From assembly GCA_963576475.1 (NCBI GenBank), contig OY754965.1, positions 2,887,831 to 2,951,830 of the forward strand: a stretch of 64,000 nt of DNA, read 5' to 3'. Made by a program: the position numbers and the translations under genes. The DNA comes from Molanna angustata. Taxonomy: Eukaryota > Arthropoda > Insecta > Trichoptera > Molannidae. Numbering within the stretch: the first letter of the stretch is position 1; every line of letters starts with the position of its first letter. Positions 21,305-31,221 of this stretch are shown piece by piece. The notes under the pieces were generated by a model that was not told where the DNA came from, searched no databases, and saw nothing but the letters and a program-made list of their open reading frames with translations.

Positions 21305-21745
21305 CACATAAATACATACCATGACGCCATGTCCCTCGAGGGGTAGGCAGAGACAACCGGGCGCCACATTTATCTATACTGGTACGCATCCATCGCCTTG
21401 TCAACATTCATGCAACGTCTAATACATGTTCGTCTGTTGTTCACGCTTCTCATGGTCATGCCATCCCTATCTAGGGCGGCCCCGACCTCTCATTCGATTC
21501 CTTTCCGCAATGTATGTTTTCTTCGTCAGGCGTTCCTCATTCATTCTCTCCATGTGACCTAACTATCTCAATGTGTTCCTTATGTCCTCATTTCTTACCC
21601 TGTTATACATCGTTCCATTACAGATTATTCTCAACGATCTCATTTCAACTGCATTTATTCTGCTTTCGTGCGACTTCTGCCATGTCCAGGTTTCACTTGC
21701 ATACATCAATGTTGGCACTACGATAGCGGTTTGAATGGCAACTTT
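21305..21745 (-). pseudogene. RTE-like LINE, truncated copy B
   Basis: The minus strand encodes VAIQTAIVVPTLMYASETWTW, then INAVEMRSLRIICNGTMYNR and fragments of the GRPRKGWH region. A deletion removes the segment between the last two. The 3' end is near ATACATACCATGACGCCATG. The family is that of the 31-33 kb element. Its 5' edge abuts a jockey-like fragment. Confidence 0.7.
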
Positions 21746-22180
21746 GTATTTTAAGATAAAATTAAAAAAATCCAATTAATACTAAACCGAGCTATGAGAA
21801 TTATTTTAAATTGTAATAGAAGAACAAATATACACAAAATGTTAAATGATCTAAACATATTGTCTGTCAAACAAAAATATAATTCATTGTTTTAATTTTT
21901 ATGCATAAAATGCTTCATGGCATGATACAAAAAATCTCAAAACCAAAATCATAATAAAGAATATCACTCTCTATGACACAAAAAACAGAGAAGATATTAG
22001 ATTAGACAAACGAAATAAAGTCTCAACCTCAATGCAGAATTCTCTAATGTATAATGGCCTTAAATTATATGAAAGTATGCCGAGGGACATAAAAGAGGAA
22101 AAAAGTTTTGGTCTTATTAAGAAAAAAATGTGTCGACTTTTTGATTCTACATTAATGTTTTATTCTGCGCGATAGGCCTA
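21743..22180 (+). pseudogene. Jockey/CR1-like LINE C-terminal fragment
   Basis: The plus strand reads KIQLILNRAMRIILNCNRRT, then LNDLNILSVKQKYNSLF, a stop, and, after frameshifts, STSMQNSLMYNGLKLYESMP, all standard post-RT motifs of this class. It is heavily mutated. Confidence 0.65.
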
Positions 22181-22683
22181 TTTCGCCTTGTTAGGGCATT
22201 AACTAGAAATTAATAGGGCATTGATCGAGAAATATCTAAGTAATTACTGCTGGCAAGAAAAAAGAAGAAGTTCATACATATATCAGGGGAAACTATCAAT
22301 AACAAATACTTATATTTAAAAGGAAAATTAAATAAGGTTCGTATCATTCTCTCAAGTACTTGGAAAAACCAGCCACAAGTGGGTTCCTAATTTACGCATC
22401 ACCGCAACACAAACGCCAGGTATCGATAATATTTTCATGTCTAGTTTTATATGGGTGTCATGTGCAGATAAAGATTTCTTGGAAGCTGAACAACGCTCTT
22501 GTTATTAGGCTGATAAATGTAATTAATACTTTATAAAATTCACCTTCGATAGTCACTTCCCTCTCGTATCATTGTTAAAACTAACATTCATCCATTTTAC
22601 GGTAAGACTATCTGTATTCTGAGGGACGAACTACCATAGACAATTAAAAAAAATCCGTTTTAAAATCTTTATTATTGATCTTC

Positions 22684-22739
22684 GTAATTTCGTTCCACTA
22701 TAGCACAAGCATTTATGCTCAGGCACGTTCATTAAAAAA
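22684..22739 (+). mobile_element. tRNA-Thr-like SINE body fragment
   Basis: TTTCGTTCCACTATAGCACA and AGCATTTATG match the body of the SINE at 784 (TTTCGTTCACCTATAGCACA), and the fragment ends in an A run. The tRNA-like head is gone. Confidence 0.5.
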
Positions 22740-23310
22740 ACTGGTTTTTATCAATATCGTTTTATTATCTTTATTCTTAATGTTTTGCACGGAATTCTGG
22801 TATAAATCAATATTTCATTGTTTTTACCCTCAGTTTTCTTGATTATTCATACGCAATCCTGGTTTTTGTATTTTTTTTTTATTTTCTCGCACTTATCTTT
22901 GTATCTATTATTTCTAAATATTTATTCTTGATTTTTTACACGGAATTCATGTATGAATTAAAAATTTCTTGCTTTTTCTCTCAGTCATCTGTATATCTTT
23001 TTAACCGCATATTCTTGATTTTCCAAACGCAATTCTGATTTTTATATTTTTTTTTTCATTCTTCTCCCAGTTTTCTTAGTTTTTTATATTCTTTCTCAAA
23101 ATTTTTTCTTGATTTTTTTTACATAGAATTCTGGTATTAATCAATATTATCTTGATTTTCCTTTTAGTTTACTGTTTATCTCTATTTTACTTATATTATT
23201 GTTTTTTCAAATGCAATTCTGGTTTTTATCAATACTTTTTACATTTCTTTGTTTCTATTATTTCTCAATCTTTATTTTTGACTTATTATACGGATTTCTA
23301 GTACTAATAT
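22740..23310. repeat. Degenerate dimeric tandem repeat, period about 160 bp
   Basis: Two alternating words recur about every 80 bp: type A, CACGGAATTCTGGTAT.AATCA (22789, 22939, 23123, 23290), and type B, ACGCAATTCTGGTTTTTATC (22850, 23026, 23208). They are separated by TTCTTGATTTTT-type spacers. Copies are strongly diverged, so this is an old array. There is no gene. Confidence 0.5.
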
Positions 23311-23636
23311 ATGTATAAAATGAAAGTGAATTCCTTGAGGTGGTTTGGACATATTGAAAGAATGAATGATGAACGACTGACCAAAAAAATATACATGGGT
23401 GTAAGAGATGGAGTGAATAGCAGGGGCCGCCCCAGAAAGGGATGGCATGACGATGTGAATGATATTTTGAAAGAAGGAAATATAAGAAGCTTGAATAATC
23501 GACGAGCATGTATGAGACGATGCATGGATGTAAAGGAAGCTAGGAATGTATGCAAAAATAGAGGAGTATGGCGCTCGGTTCTCTCTGCTTACCCTGTAAG
23601 GGATATGGCGTGATGGTATGTATGTATGTATGTAAT
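23311..23636 (+). pseudogene. RTE-like LINE, truncated copy C
   Basis: An uninterrupted 100-codon frame encodes the family C-terminus: MKVNSLRWFGHIERMNDERL, then SRGRPRKGWHDDVNDIL and WRSVLSAYPVRDMA. It ends with a stop and a (GTAT)n tail. Nothing upstream of the W.GH motif remains. The frame is intact but too short to be functional. Confidence 0.8.
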
Positions 23637-23704
23637 ATATGTATTTTTTCTTTCGCTTGTTCTTATTTTTTTAAACATACTTAATTTTAATGAATGGATT
23701 AGGA

Positions 23705-23945
23705 TGAACGTTAAGTAGCGGATGTGGCCAAAAGAATAGCGGAGTTAAAGTGGAGATGGGCGGGTCATATATCTCGGATGTCGGACGACCGATGGGCAAA
23801 AGTTGTGGCGGACTGGAGGCCAAAAACAGGAAGCAGAAGCGTGGGAAGGCCCCAGACCAGATGTCCGATGACGTCAAAAAGTGGCAGGTCCAGAATGGCC
23901 AAGAATGGCACAGGATAGAGGCTGAATAAGTAAGTAAGTAAGTAC
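23705..23945 (+). pseudogene. RTE-like LINE C-terminal remnant with (TAAG)n tail
   Basis: The plus strand reads VAKRIAELKWRWAGHISRMS, then WAKVVADWRPKTGSRSVGRP. After a frameshift it ends near WPRMAQDRG and a stop, then TAAGTAAGTAAGTAAG. The family differs from the neighbouring copy C, as shown by the tail and the motif text. Confidence 0.7.
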
Positions 23946-24046
23946 TTAATTCTGGTTTTAATGAATAAGTCAGTGTATTGGCATAAGACACTTAAGATAA
24001 CAGCGCAGTGTGAAAACAGGAGAAACAAGACTGTCCATAATTTCTG

Positions 24047-24279
24047 TCGGCCTTTGTGGCTCAGTTGGTTGGGTATCTGACTGCTGATCTAAAGGTCCTG
24101 AGTTCGATTCCCGGTGGAGACACAGTTTTTAATTAATTGTGTTTTCAGTCTGGATCTGTGAGACGGTTAATATCGTAAGTCTCCAGAATGTGGCAACTTG
24201 TTATTGGGTGCGTGTTAAATAAATATTTGACATAGTACCTGTTACTTTCCCGAGAAGCAATATTAAATAAATAAATAAT
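24047..24279 (+). mobile_element. SINE-2 copy 1
   Basis: A tRNA-like head contains TTGTGGCTCAGTTGGTTGGG and CTGAGTTCGATTCCCGGTGG (A- and B-box-like). The body reads GTGTTTTCAGTCTGGATCTG and CCAGAATGTGGCAACTTGTT, and the tail is an AAATA repeat. Copies also lie at 33898 (minus) and 42380 (plus, interrupted). It is not a functional tRNA because the acceptor stem does not pair. Confidence 0.8.
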
Positions 24280-24700
24280 TTTTTAACAGTTTGTATTTGT
24301 TAAGTACTATTTTTTATATCTATATATAATTTGTTAAGCATTATGGGGCAAAAAAAAAATTGGCGCTGTGATAGGATTGTATCGACTATTGGGATCTGTT
24401 AGTTGGGAATGACTGAGGTTCGTGACTGGTATAAATTTTTATGTTTACTATAATTATAGGGTCGAGTTCTATTGTTGATGTTTTAAGAAAAACTATACCT
24501 ACGCCAGATGACAACATTTTTATACAATTCATTTTATCTAGAAGCAATTCAAGTTTCTTTTGTGAATATAAAAACATTAAAAATTCGAGGTCAGGGTCTC
24601 CAAATCTCGTTAGATTATACAATCCACAAGAATATCAAACATTTTTCGTTGATATCAACGTTAGAGAGCGTTAACTTGTATTGATGACGTCATGGCATGG
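24280..24700. other. Spacer with one unrecognised open frame
   Basis: A 77-codon frame at 24441-24674 (plus) has no motif I recognise, and no splice or promoter context supports it. The rest is AT-rich. Confidence 0.35.
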
Positions 24701-24780
24701 ATGTCGAGGCCATACGACAAATACAGGACATGGCGCGGTAACATGTGACGACATCAAAGTAGTTATTTTAGTATGATACT

Positions 24781-25085
24781 CAGAGCCGGATAAATCATAG
24801 AACAATCAGGAACAAGAAGTCAGGGCAGTTGTCTTAAAAAGGGCGCTTAAAATTCTAAAATTTTAATAATATAAATAAAATAATCGCGCTCGGTTCTCTT
24901 TGCGTACCCGGATAGAGGCTCGGCATGATGGTGTGAATGTAAGAAATCCCGCTTAGTCATTTTAGACCCGATGTAATTTTACATAATTTTAAATTGTTCT
25001 ACATCGAAAATTCCAAAAAAAATTGGGGGGGCGGATTCAAATACATATATTGCTACGGGCGCAAAAACACGTTTATCCGGCCCTG
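24781..25085. mobile_element. hAT-like MITE
   Basis: The termini are CAGAGCCGGATAAA and, inverted, CAGGGCCGGATAAAC, the usual hAT-style ends. The flanking octamers ATGATACT (24773-24780) and ATGATAAC (25086-25093) agree at six positions, as expected for an aged 8-bp target duplication. The 305-bp interior includes a scrap of RTE-like LINE 3' end and no transposase. Confidence 0.65.
24886..24942 (+). pseudogene. RTE-like LINE 3'-end scrap
   Basis: CGCTCGGTTCTCTTTGCGTA and GGCATGATGGTGTGAATGTA match the WRSVLSAYPVRDMA coding end and tail start of the main RTE-like family. It lies inside the hAT-like MITE. Confidence 0.5.
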
Positions 25086-25280
25086 ATGATAACGTCACCG
25101 GTTCCGCACTGTTCCGTTTTTTGTCGTATGGCTTCGGTCACTACTTTGATGACGTCGCATAATACCGCGTGATTGCCTGTATTTATCGTATAACCTCGAT
25201 TGAGGTATGATACTTATTTAGATTGTTTTTGGGCAACTAAGTCATGAATGTTTAAATTATAATTCTTTGAAAAAACTCTT

Positions 25281-25573
25281 TCATTCATTCATACCATCAC
25301 GGCATATCCCACAATGTGGGGTAACCAGCGAAAGGTGTGCGGGTGTGCATTGCCTTATAAAAGGGAGCACAACAAATATGTGTATACCCACACACCAGTC
25401 TCGTCTCACCTATTAAGGCACTACATTCAGAATGGGTGGTGAACCTCATTGCTGAACTATGTCAGATGCTTTTGTTGCCTGTTGTATTTTCGATTACCCG
25501 GCTCTTACGGGACACTCGAAAACAGTAATAGAAAAGAGTGGAAGCACTATTCTAAGCCGGTGCCTCACAGCTA
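25281..25573 (-). mobile_element. SINE-4 copy, near full length
   Basis: Nearly identical to the copy at 63001-63296. Read on the minus strand it runs from AGCTGTGAGGCACCGGCTTA through GTGAGACGAGACTGGTGTGT and TGCTCCCTTTTATAAGGCAA to a 3' end GTGGGATATGCCGTGATGG followed by (TATGAATGAATG). That 3' end resembles the GACATGGCGTGATGGTATG end of the RTE-like LINE. I see no clear tRNA head. Confidence 0.75.
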
Positions 25574-25593
25574 AATTATAATTATAATAATAA

Positions 25594-25800
25594 GTGCTCA
25601 TTATTATTATTATTATAACGACGGAACGCTTTCGCCAAGGTGACTTGACATTGACAAGGTTCTCCAAACATAGTCTCACCCACATATGGCAACATTGTAT
25701 AATTACTGTAAATCCACTCACATATATCGCAACATTGTTAAATAAATGTAACTCCGCCCACACGTGTGGTAACCTTGCAAATGCTGAGTGAAGTATGAAT
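25594..25800. other. Spacer with ATT repeats and CACATATGGCAACATTGT words
   Basis: CACCCACATATGGCAACATT, CTCACATATATCGCAACATT and CCCACACGTGTGGTAACCTT are three variants of one word at about 60-bp spacing (25678-25776). This is a tiny degenerate tandem repeat. No gene. Confidence 0.4.
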
Positions 25801-25816
25801 TTTGTTTAGATTTTTT

Positions 25817-25955
25817 TTAAGGATCGTATTACAAGAGTTATTTGAGAAAAATGTAAGAAAAAAGTAAGGTCTCGTACTGCGAGAATACTGCTTTTACGGG
25901 ACCTCAACTTTTTCTTACATAATTCTTAAATATCTCCCGTAATACGACCATAAGA
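25817..25955. mobile_element. Palindromic MITE M6
   Basis: Inverted arms of about 55 bp: GGATCGTATTACAAGAG, GAAAAATGTAAGAAAAA and GGTCTCGTA on the left, complemented on the right by CTTTTTCTTACATAA and CTCCCGTAATACGACC. The short centre is CTGCGAGAATACTG. No coding sequence. There is no second copy in this window. Confidence 0.65.
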
Positions 25956-26354
25956 CCAAAACTGAAATGTGTATGCAAGACCAAAACCAAGGGGACCAAA
26001 ACCAATATCACCGAATAATAAAAACATTTGACATTTCCTGATATCTAAAGAGATTGTTAACCAACACAACGCGGGTTAATAAACTTGTTTCCTCGCAATT
26101 TTGTTAAGTTAGTAGGTACCTACCTATCTACATCACACAACATCTATAGTTAGATATATTATCAACTAACCAAAAACATAAATTATTATTTGCCATCAAA
26201 CTTTAGATATATTTAACAATTATACAAGCACCATCTTCAACATCTCCACAGATCAAATAACATAAAATAATTATTATTTATATTATAGGTATCATAATCC
26301 TACACAAAAGTTCCACAGTCAAAAATATATTTAAATAAATGTGAATTTCACGAA
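25956..26354. other. AT-rich spacer, no gene seen
   Basis: It contains GTAGGTACCTACCTATC, a word common in lepidopteran non-coding DNA. No gene. Confidence 0.45.
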
Positions 26355-26415
26355 ATTTCAAGCCAAGTCCCCCTCAGAGTAGGTAAAGAGAAATTAAGGT
26401 CACATTTTCCACATT
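26355..26415 (-). pseudogene. RTE-like LINE 3'-end scrap
   Basis: AAGTCCCCCTCAGAGTAGG and AAAGAGAAATTAAGGTCACA resemble the 3' coding end of the main RTE-like family (TGTCCCTCACGGGGTAGGCA and AGAGAACCGAACGCCACA). Weakly conserved. Confidence 0.35.
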
Positions 26416-26461
26416 GAATTCATCGCCACTTTTAATTCCTTTAAGAAAAATTGAATAGAAT

Positions 26462-26905
26462 GGCCGAAGAAAGAGAAAATTGTATTAATTCTGCATTCTT
26501 CTTCGCCTTTTTCACGTTCCGTCTCCTCTAAGAATATTGACAACCATCAGGGCTATCTCCAATTTATTCACGACGGCTAGAAACAGTGACGTAGTTCTTT
26601 TTCTGAACCACTGTCTCAAGCTACGGAGCCTCTTCATCGACCTGGTTCTCTTCTCCCTTGTATCTTTCCCTGGATTACAAGCTGCGTCAGTTATAAATCT
26701 TCCCGTCATTATACAGTCAAGCAGTTCAAGATTTAGATTTTCGTTCGTTGAAGAATAATCTCGTTCCGAACTTTGTCTTTCCAGTTTATTTTAATTTTTT
26801 TTCTGTATATTCAGAGTACAAATGATTGTATTCTTTTTTCTGCCACTTCAGCCAGTATCCAGGCTTCTATACCAAAAAATAATTCTGTTTCACCAAATAT
26901 TAAAA
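26462..26905 (-). pseudogene. LINE-like C-terminal remnant, also present at 51.1 kb
   Basis: On the minus strand the upstream part reads ELFFGIEAWILAEVAEKRIQ, like the GSEAWTL segment after the RT thumb. The downstream part reads DTREKRTRSMKRLRSLRQWF and ends in GAAGAAGAATG. The downstream part has a clear homologue at 51069-51245 (plus). Placing both parts in one element is an inference. Confidence 0.45.
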
Positions 26906-27204
26906 CAAATATTAAAAGACTAAGAGTGGGGGTGACTAAATGTAAAAAGAGCCAGCAGAGGTGGGGATTTCTGGAGAAGGAAGATATATGCAGCAGGAAG
27001 ACGCCCATCTACTAATATGCCCATGAATGAAGACAACATGTAGCACAAGTGACCTAATAACAGTGAACGACAATGCGATATCCATCGCCGCCTACTAGAG
27101 TCGCAAGGTCTATGGTCTGGACCCGTAAAGTAATTATGTAAGTAAACCAAATATTAAAACATATACGTAAACGATGTTAAGGGATATTTCAAGTTTTTCT
27201 TTCT

Positions 27205-27697
27205 GTTAAAAACACCGTCTTACTTATAAACGTAAACTATCTATAGTACCTGGTAATAGAGCGTGATTAACGTAAAAGTTTACTTATAAACCGTGACTAT
27301 CTTTATTACGCCTTAATTTCATATACGTCAAGTTAAGACAGGTCGAGAGGTTGTTTAACGCTTGACTAACGCGGCATAACAAATATTTCAAAATGGCGGA
27401 TCTTTCACATATGTTCCGACGCATATTTGAGATTGACAGAAAAATTTAATACTTATAACGATTTTCCTAGTTATTCTTCATCGCAATCGTGTTTAATTTG
27501 ACTCAACACGGCACAACGCGGTTTTCGTTTTCATTTTTCGATGTCAGCTATCCAAAAATTACATGCAATTTTCTATTTTTTGACATCTGTGAAGCCAATG
27601 TGACCATATGAAAAAAATAAATGAGGGTGTTCGTAAACAATTTAGTGAACTAGTAAGTCATATCTTAGTATACGTTTATAAGTAAGATTTTTTAATA
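27205..27697. mobile_element. Inverted-end element M7
   Basis: The left end GTCTTACTTATAAACGTAAA is matched at the right end by TACGTTTATAAGTAAGATTT, with TTAAAAA outside each. A third half-match, TTTACTTATAAACCGTGACT, lies inside the left part. The sequence just beyond the right end (ATCTTAACTATTTTAGT) recurs at 33173, at the 5' edge of the 31-33 kb LINE. No coding frame. Confidence 0.5.
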
Positions 27698-27779
27698 CCC
27701 ATCTTAACTATTTTAGTCGTGCTTATCTAGTTGCGCGTTAAGTAAGCTATTAACGAAATCTAATAAGTACCTAAGACCG

Positions 27780-28595
27780 TAAATTTCTGAATAAAATGAG
27801 TTCTTTTTAGAAAATGTTTAGGTTCAACAACAGATAATTATAAATGAGATCAATGTTTCTTTTGGCTTCCAAAAAATGAATTGTTGAGAAGGTCTAATGA
27901 TGACGTCACTCGTTTTATATTTCGTCGAATTGAAAGCTAGGGATATTCAAACGTTTTTAAACAAGTAATGCAAAGAGGTTAACTACGCACAAACGTAGAA
28001 ATAATACATCTCCACGCTATTTCCCTACGTCACCAGTCGTTGATACTGACGTCACACAAGCACTACCACTCATATTGTACAACAACTTTACATCACTGTT
28101 GGTAAAAAGCTCATTATAGAAGTAGCATATCTTCTTAGGCTTGAATTACAAAATATTTCTTAAAAAAAGGTTAATTCCATACACATATGACGTATTATAA
28201 AATAAGATATGTTTTTCCTGTCTGCTCATATACTAAATCATAAACTAATCCGTCTGTCTAATAACAATATTTCCAGGAATTCCAACAGGAAACTGACTAC
28301 CGATCTGTAAAAATATTGTCACCAAACAGACGGAGAAAATGAAAGGATAGGATAACAAACGTTTTGAATTTCGAAATATTTCTTTTTTTATACATATACC
28401 GTGAGTGTAATGAAATGAACATGATTACTTTACATTTCAAATATTTTGAAATACTAACTAATCGTAACTAATCGCTGAATAATTCTCTCTTTTTCTCTCT
28501 TTCTATGCCTATTATAATACTGCGTCAATCTCTCTTGATACATGCATTGCCAGCTGTTCTTACATCTCTCGGAAGGACTGAAGAGGTGATTGTAT
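27780..28595. other. Spacer, no gene seen
   Basis: Two TGACGTCA-type words occur (about 27902 and 28049). A CTCTCTTTTTCTCTCTTTCT stretch lies at 28485-28504. No exon-like frame. Confidence 0.45.
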
Positions 28596-28679
28596 ATAAT
28601 ACTAGTGAACACCCGGCAAACTTCGTATTGCCTGTATAATTAAAAATTGTCCTCCATAACCACCCGTCGCTTCAGACTC

Positions 28680-29235
28680 TTCAATACCTCCCATCCCTTC
28701 AGTACCTTCCGTCCCTTCAGTACCTTCCGTCCCTTCAGTACCTTCCGTCCCTTCAGTACCTCCCGTCCCTTCACTACCTCCCTCAGTTACTCCCGTTCCT
28801 TCAGTTACTCCCGTCCCTTCAGTTACTCCCGTCCCTTCAGTTACTCCCGTCCCTTCAGTTACTCCCGTCCCTTCAGTTACTCCCGTCCCTTCAGTTACTC
28901 CCGTCCCTTCAGTTACTCCCGTCCCTTCAGTTACTCCCGTCCCTTCAGTTACTCCCGTCCCTTCAGTTACTCCCGTCCCTTCAGTTACTCCCGTCCCTTC
29001 AGTTACTCCCGTCCCTTCAGTTACTCCCGTCCCTTCAGTTACTCCCGTCCCTTCAGTTACTCCCGTCCCTTCATTACCTCCCGTCCCTTCATTACCTCCC
29101 GTCCCTTCATTACCTCCCGTCCCTTCATTACCTCCCGTCCCTTCATTACCTCCCGTCCCTTCATTACCTCCCGTCCCTTCATTACCTCCCGTCCCTTCAT
29201 TACCTCCCGTCCCTTCATTACCTCCCGTCCCTTCA
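28680..29235 (+). repeat. 18-bp minisatellite, about 30 units in three blocks
   Basis: Block 1 is CTTCCGTCCCTTCAGTAC (a few copies), block 2 TCCCGTCCCTTCAGTTAC (about 15 copies) and block 3 TCCCGTCCCTTCATTACC (nine copies). Because 18 is a multiple of three, both strands stay open and would encode hexapeptide repeats such as FSYSRP. I regard that frame as a by-product and not a gene. Confidence 0.9.
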
Positions 29236-29239
29236 GTAG

Positions 29240-29865
29240 GTCCCGGTTATACGCTCGACAATTCATCAAAGTTTCATTGAAATTGATTGAACGGTTCCAA
29301 GGATAGTCCACCTTCATCGGTAAAATGACCTGATACCCGACGAAGAAGAAGAAGAAGAATTTTTTTTTAATCCAGAAACCATCCCGGGCATACACTCGAC
29401 AATTCATCAAAGCTTCATTGAAATTGAATGAACGGTTCCCAGGATAGTCCACCTTCATAGGTAAAATGACCTGATACCCGATGAAGAAGAAGAAGAAGAA
29501 AATTTTTTTAATCCAGAAACTATCCCGGTCATACGCTCGACAATTCACCAAAGTTTCATTGCAATCGGATGAACGGTTCTCAGGTTAGTCCACCTTCCTA
29601 TGTAAAATGACCTGATACCCGATGAAGAAGAAGAAGAAGAAAATATTTTAAATTCAGAAATCATCCCGGGCATACGATCGACAATTCACCAAAGTTTAAT
29701 TGCAATCGGATGAACGGTTCCCAGGATAGTCCACCTTCATAGGTAAAATGACCTAAAACTCGATGAAGAAGAAGAAGAAGTTAAAATTTTTTGATCCAGA
29801 AACCATCCCGGGCATACTCTCGACAACTCACCAAAGTTTCATCGCAATCGGATGAACGGTTTAGG
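29240..29865 (+). repeat. 141-bp tandem repeat, about 4.4 units
   Basis: TAAAATGACCTGATACCCGA recurs at 29321, 29462 and 29602 and, altered, at 29744, spaced 140-142 bp. Each unit has CATACGCTCGACAATTCA, GGATAGTCCACCTTCATAGG and a GATGAAGAAGAAGAAGAA tract followed by a T run. The last unit runs into the element's 3' end, so the unit is a tandemly copied piece of the element itself. Confidence 0.85.
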
Positions 29866-29930
29866 AGCGCATTCAACACATACATGATACATACATAGAT
29901 ACAAACATTCAAATTTATAATATAGATAAA

Positions 29931-30187
29931 TATTTATGCCTATTTTTCTAGGCATCATTACTGCTGCGTTCAATCACTCTAAAAATAGTCTGCCTCCATT
30001 TAGGACGGTCTTGAGAAGATTGAAGAGCTTCGGCAATTGACGATCCTCCAAGTAGCGGACTGAACAAGATCGCTCCAACGGGCCGGTGAGTGACCTCTGG
30101 ATATAGTACCCTTCACGCTTCCTATTACGATGACTTTCTCGAGGTTGTCAGGAAACCTTCTGGTGAAATCAGACAATCCTTTATATC
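29931..30187. other. Spacer, probable LINE-derived scrap
   Basis: Sequence around 29965-30075 (TGCGTTCAATCACTC, CCTCCATTTAGGACGGTCTT) has the feel of a minus-strand LINE C-terminus, but no motif is firm. Confidence 0.25.
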
Positions 30188-30470
30188 TATCATCATCATA
30201 ATCATAATCCCGACAGCCCTGGGTGAGCCTTGGCTGAATCCAGCAATCTCTTCCATTCTAGCCTTTCTGAAGCTTTTGTTTTTCAGTTTCTGATTTGTAG
30301 AATGGATACATCAGCGCTGACAGAGTCCATCCATCGCAGTTTAGGCTTTACTGGTCTTCTTTGTCCTTGCGGTGTAAAGAGTGCGAAGCGTTTTACTACA
30401 TATGTTTCGTTAACTGTTTTCATTATGTGACCAGCCCATCTCAGGCGTCCCATCTTGTTGGAACTGATCA
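30188..30470 (-). pseudogene. LINE C-terminal remnant with (ATG)n tail
   Basis: The minus strand reads MGRLRWAGHIMKTVNETYVV, then PVKPKLRWMDSVSADVSILQ. After a frameshift it reads KASERLEWKRLLDSAKAHPG, and an ATTATGATGATG tail follows. The last segment is the same as in the remnant at 51976-52090, so both belong to one RTE-like family. Confidence 0.7.
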
Positions 30471-30472
30471 CA

Positions 30473-30501
30473 ACGGGCTCTATAAGTCATATAGAGCCCG
30501 T
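30473..30501. other. Perfect 12-bp hairpin
   Basis: ACGGGCTCTATA and TATAGAGCCCGT flank the loop AGTCA. It abuts the 5' edge of the LINE remnant. No T run follows, and I do not assign a role. Confidence 0.6.
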
Positions 30502-31221
30502 AATATGTCGTATAATTGTCTGTTGTATCGTTGACGCCAACCATCAGTATCTCTCACAGGACCGAACACCACATTATAACCACGATCCTTTAACACTTTT
30601 CATTTAACATGGACACATTGGTTATTATAATAGTGCAATCAATTCTTCTAAACAAGACATGGCTATGCAAATTTTTTGAAATCGAAAGGTTGCTGAATCA
30701 TTTATTGGAACTAACGAATATTAACCACAACTTTGACGAATATTCTCAAAGATCAGAGTCTCTACATAACTATTAGAAATACAGATGGGTTTTTCCTGGG
30801 CATAAATATACTTTTGGGTGTTTCCCAAGTTATGGCAAAACGGGGCTTTTTAAAACAAGTTTATTGAAGGTTTATTTTTAAGTTATTGAGACAATAATAA
30901 TTATTAACACTATGTAACACGCAGTTCGAGTTGTTTATTTTGTAGTATCGGTACATACCCACTATTCAACGCATTATGAAATCAATAATAATTAATAGAC
31001 TACAACTCGATCGGTCTGCAAAATAATAGTAAAGAATAATTTTTTAGAGCAAGTGGACGAACATTTGTATCTGTGCAGGGTGTTTAACGAAATGGACGAC
31101 CAGATAAAGACATGGTAAAAAGAGTCCTGACAGGAACAAACGCAAATGGAGTACCTACTTATGGCATTGATGGAATTATTGAAATAAATCCAAGGAGGCT
31201 AAACTTTCCAGTACATACATA
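30502..31221. other. Spacer, no gene seen
   Basis: A short match to the RTE-like 3' end may exist at 30560-30582 (GACCGAACACCACATTAT). The rest is AT-rich. Confidence 0.35.

Larger units (their letters stand above)
24702..25205. mobile_element. Inverted-repeat element M8, interrupted
   Basis: The left arm (about 24702-24768: TCGAGGCCATACGACAAATA, then GACATCAAAGTAGT) is matched in inverse orientation at about 25130-25205. A hAT-like MITE is inserted between the arms. Confidence 0.55.
28596..29930 (+). mobile_element. Helitron-like non-autonomous element with internal arrays
   Basis: It opens with ATACTAGTGAACACCCGGCA and AACTTCGTATTGCCTGTATA, and closes with AAAGTTTCATCGCAATCGGA, TGAACGGTTTAGGAGCGCAT and AAATTTATAATATAGATA. 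I recognise this CCCGGCAAACTTCGT ... CGGTTTAG ... TATAATATAGA layout as that of short Helitron-type elements common in insect genomes. No Rep/helicase frame exists. The interior has been expanded into two unrelated tandem arrays. Confidence 0.55.

Noticed and set aside
24047..24125. A tRNA gene from the GGCTCAGTTGG / GTTCGATTCCC motifs
   Set aside because: The acceptor stem does not close, and two more copies share a 150-bp non-tRNA body.
27900..28060. cAMP-response-type sites (TGACGTCA)
   Set aside because: Such 8-bp words also occur within mobile elements here (for example 24683). Without a promoter nearby there is no support.
28647..29306. A 219-residue repeat protein
   Set aside because: The frame exists because the DNA repeat unit is 18 bp. 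The opposite strand is equally open, and the sequence lies inside a Helitron-like element.
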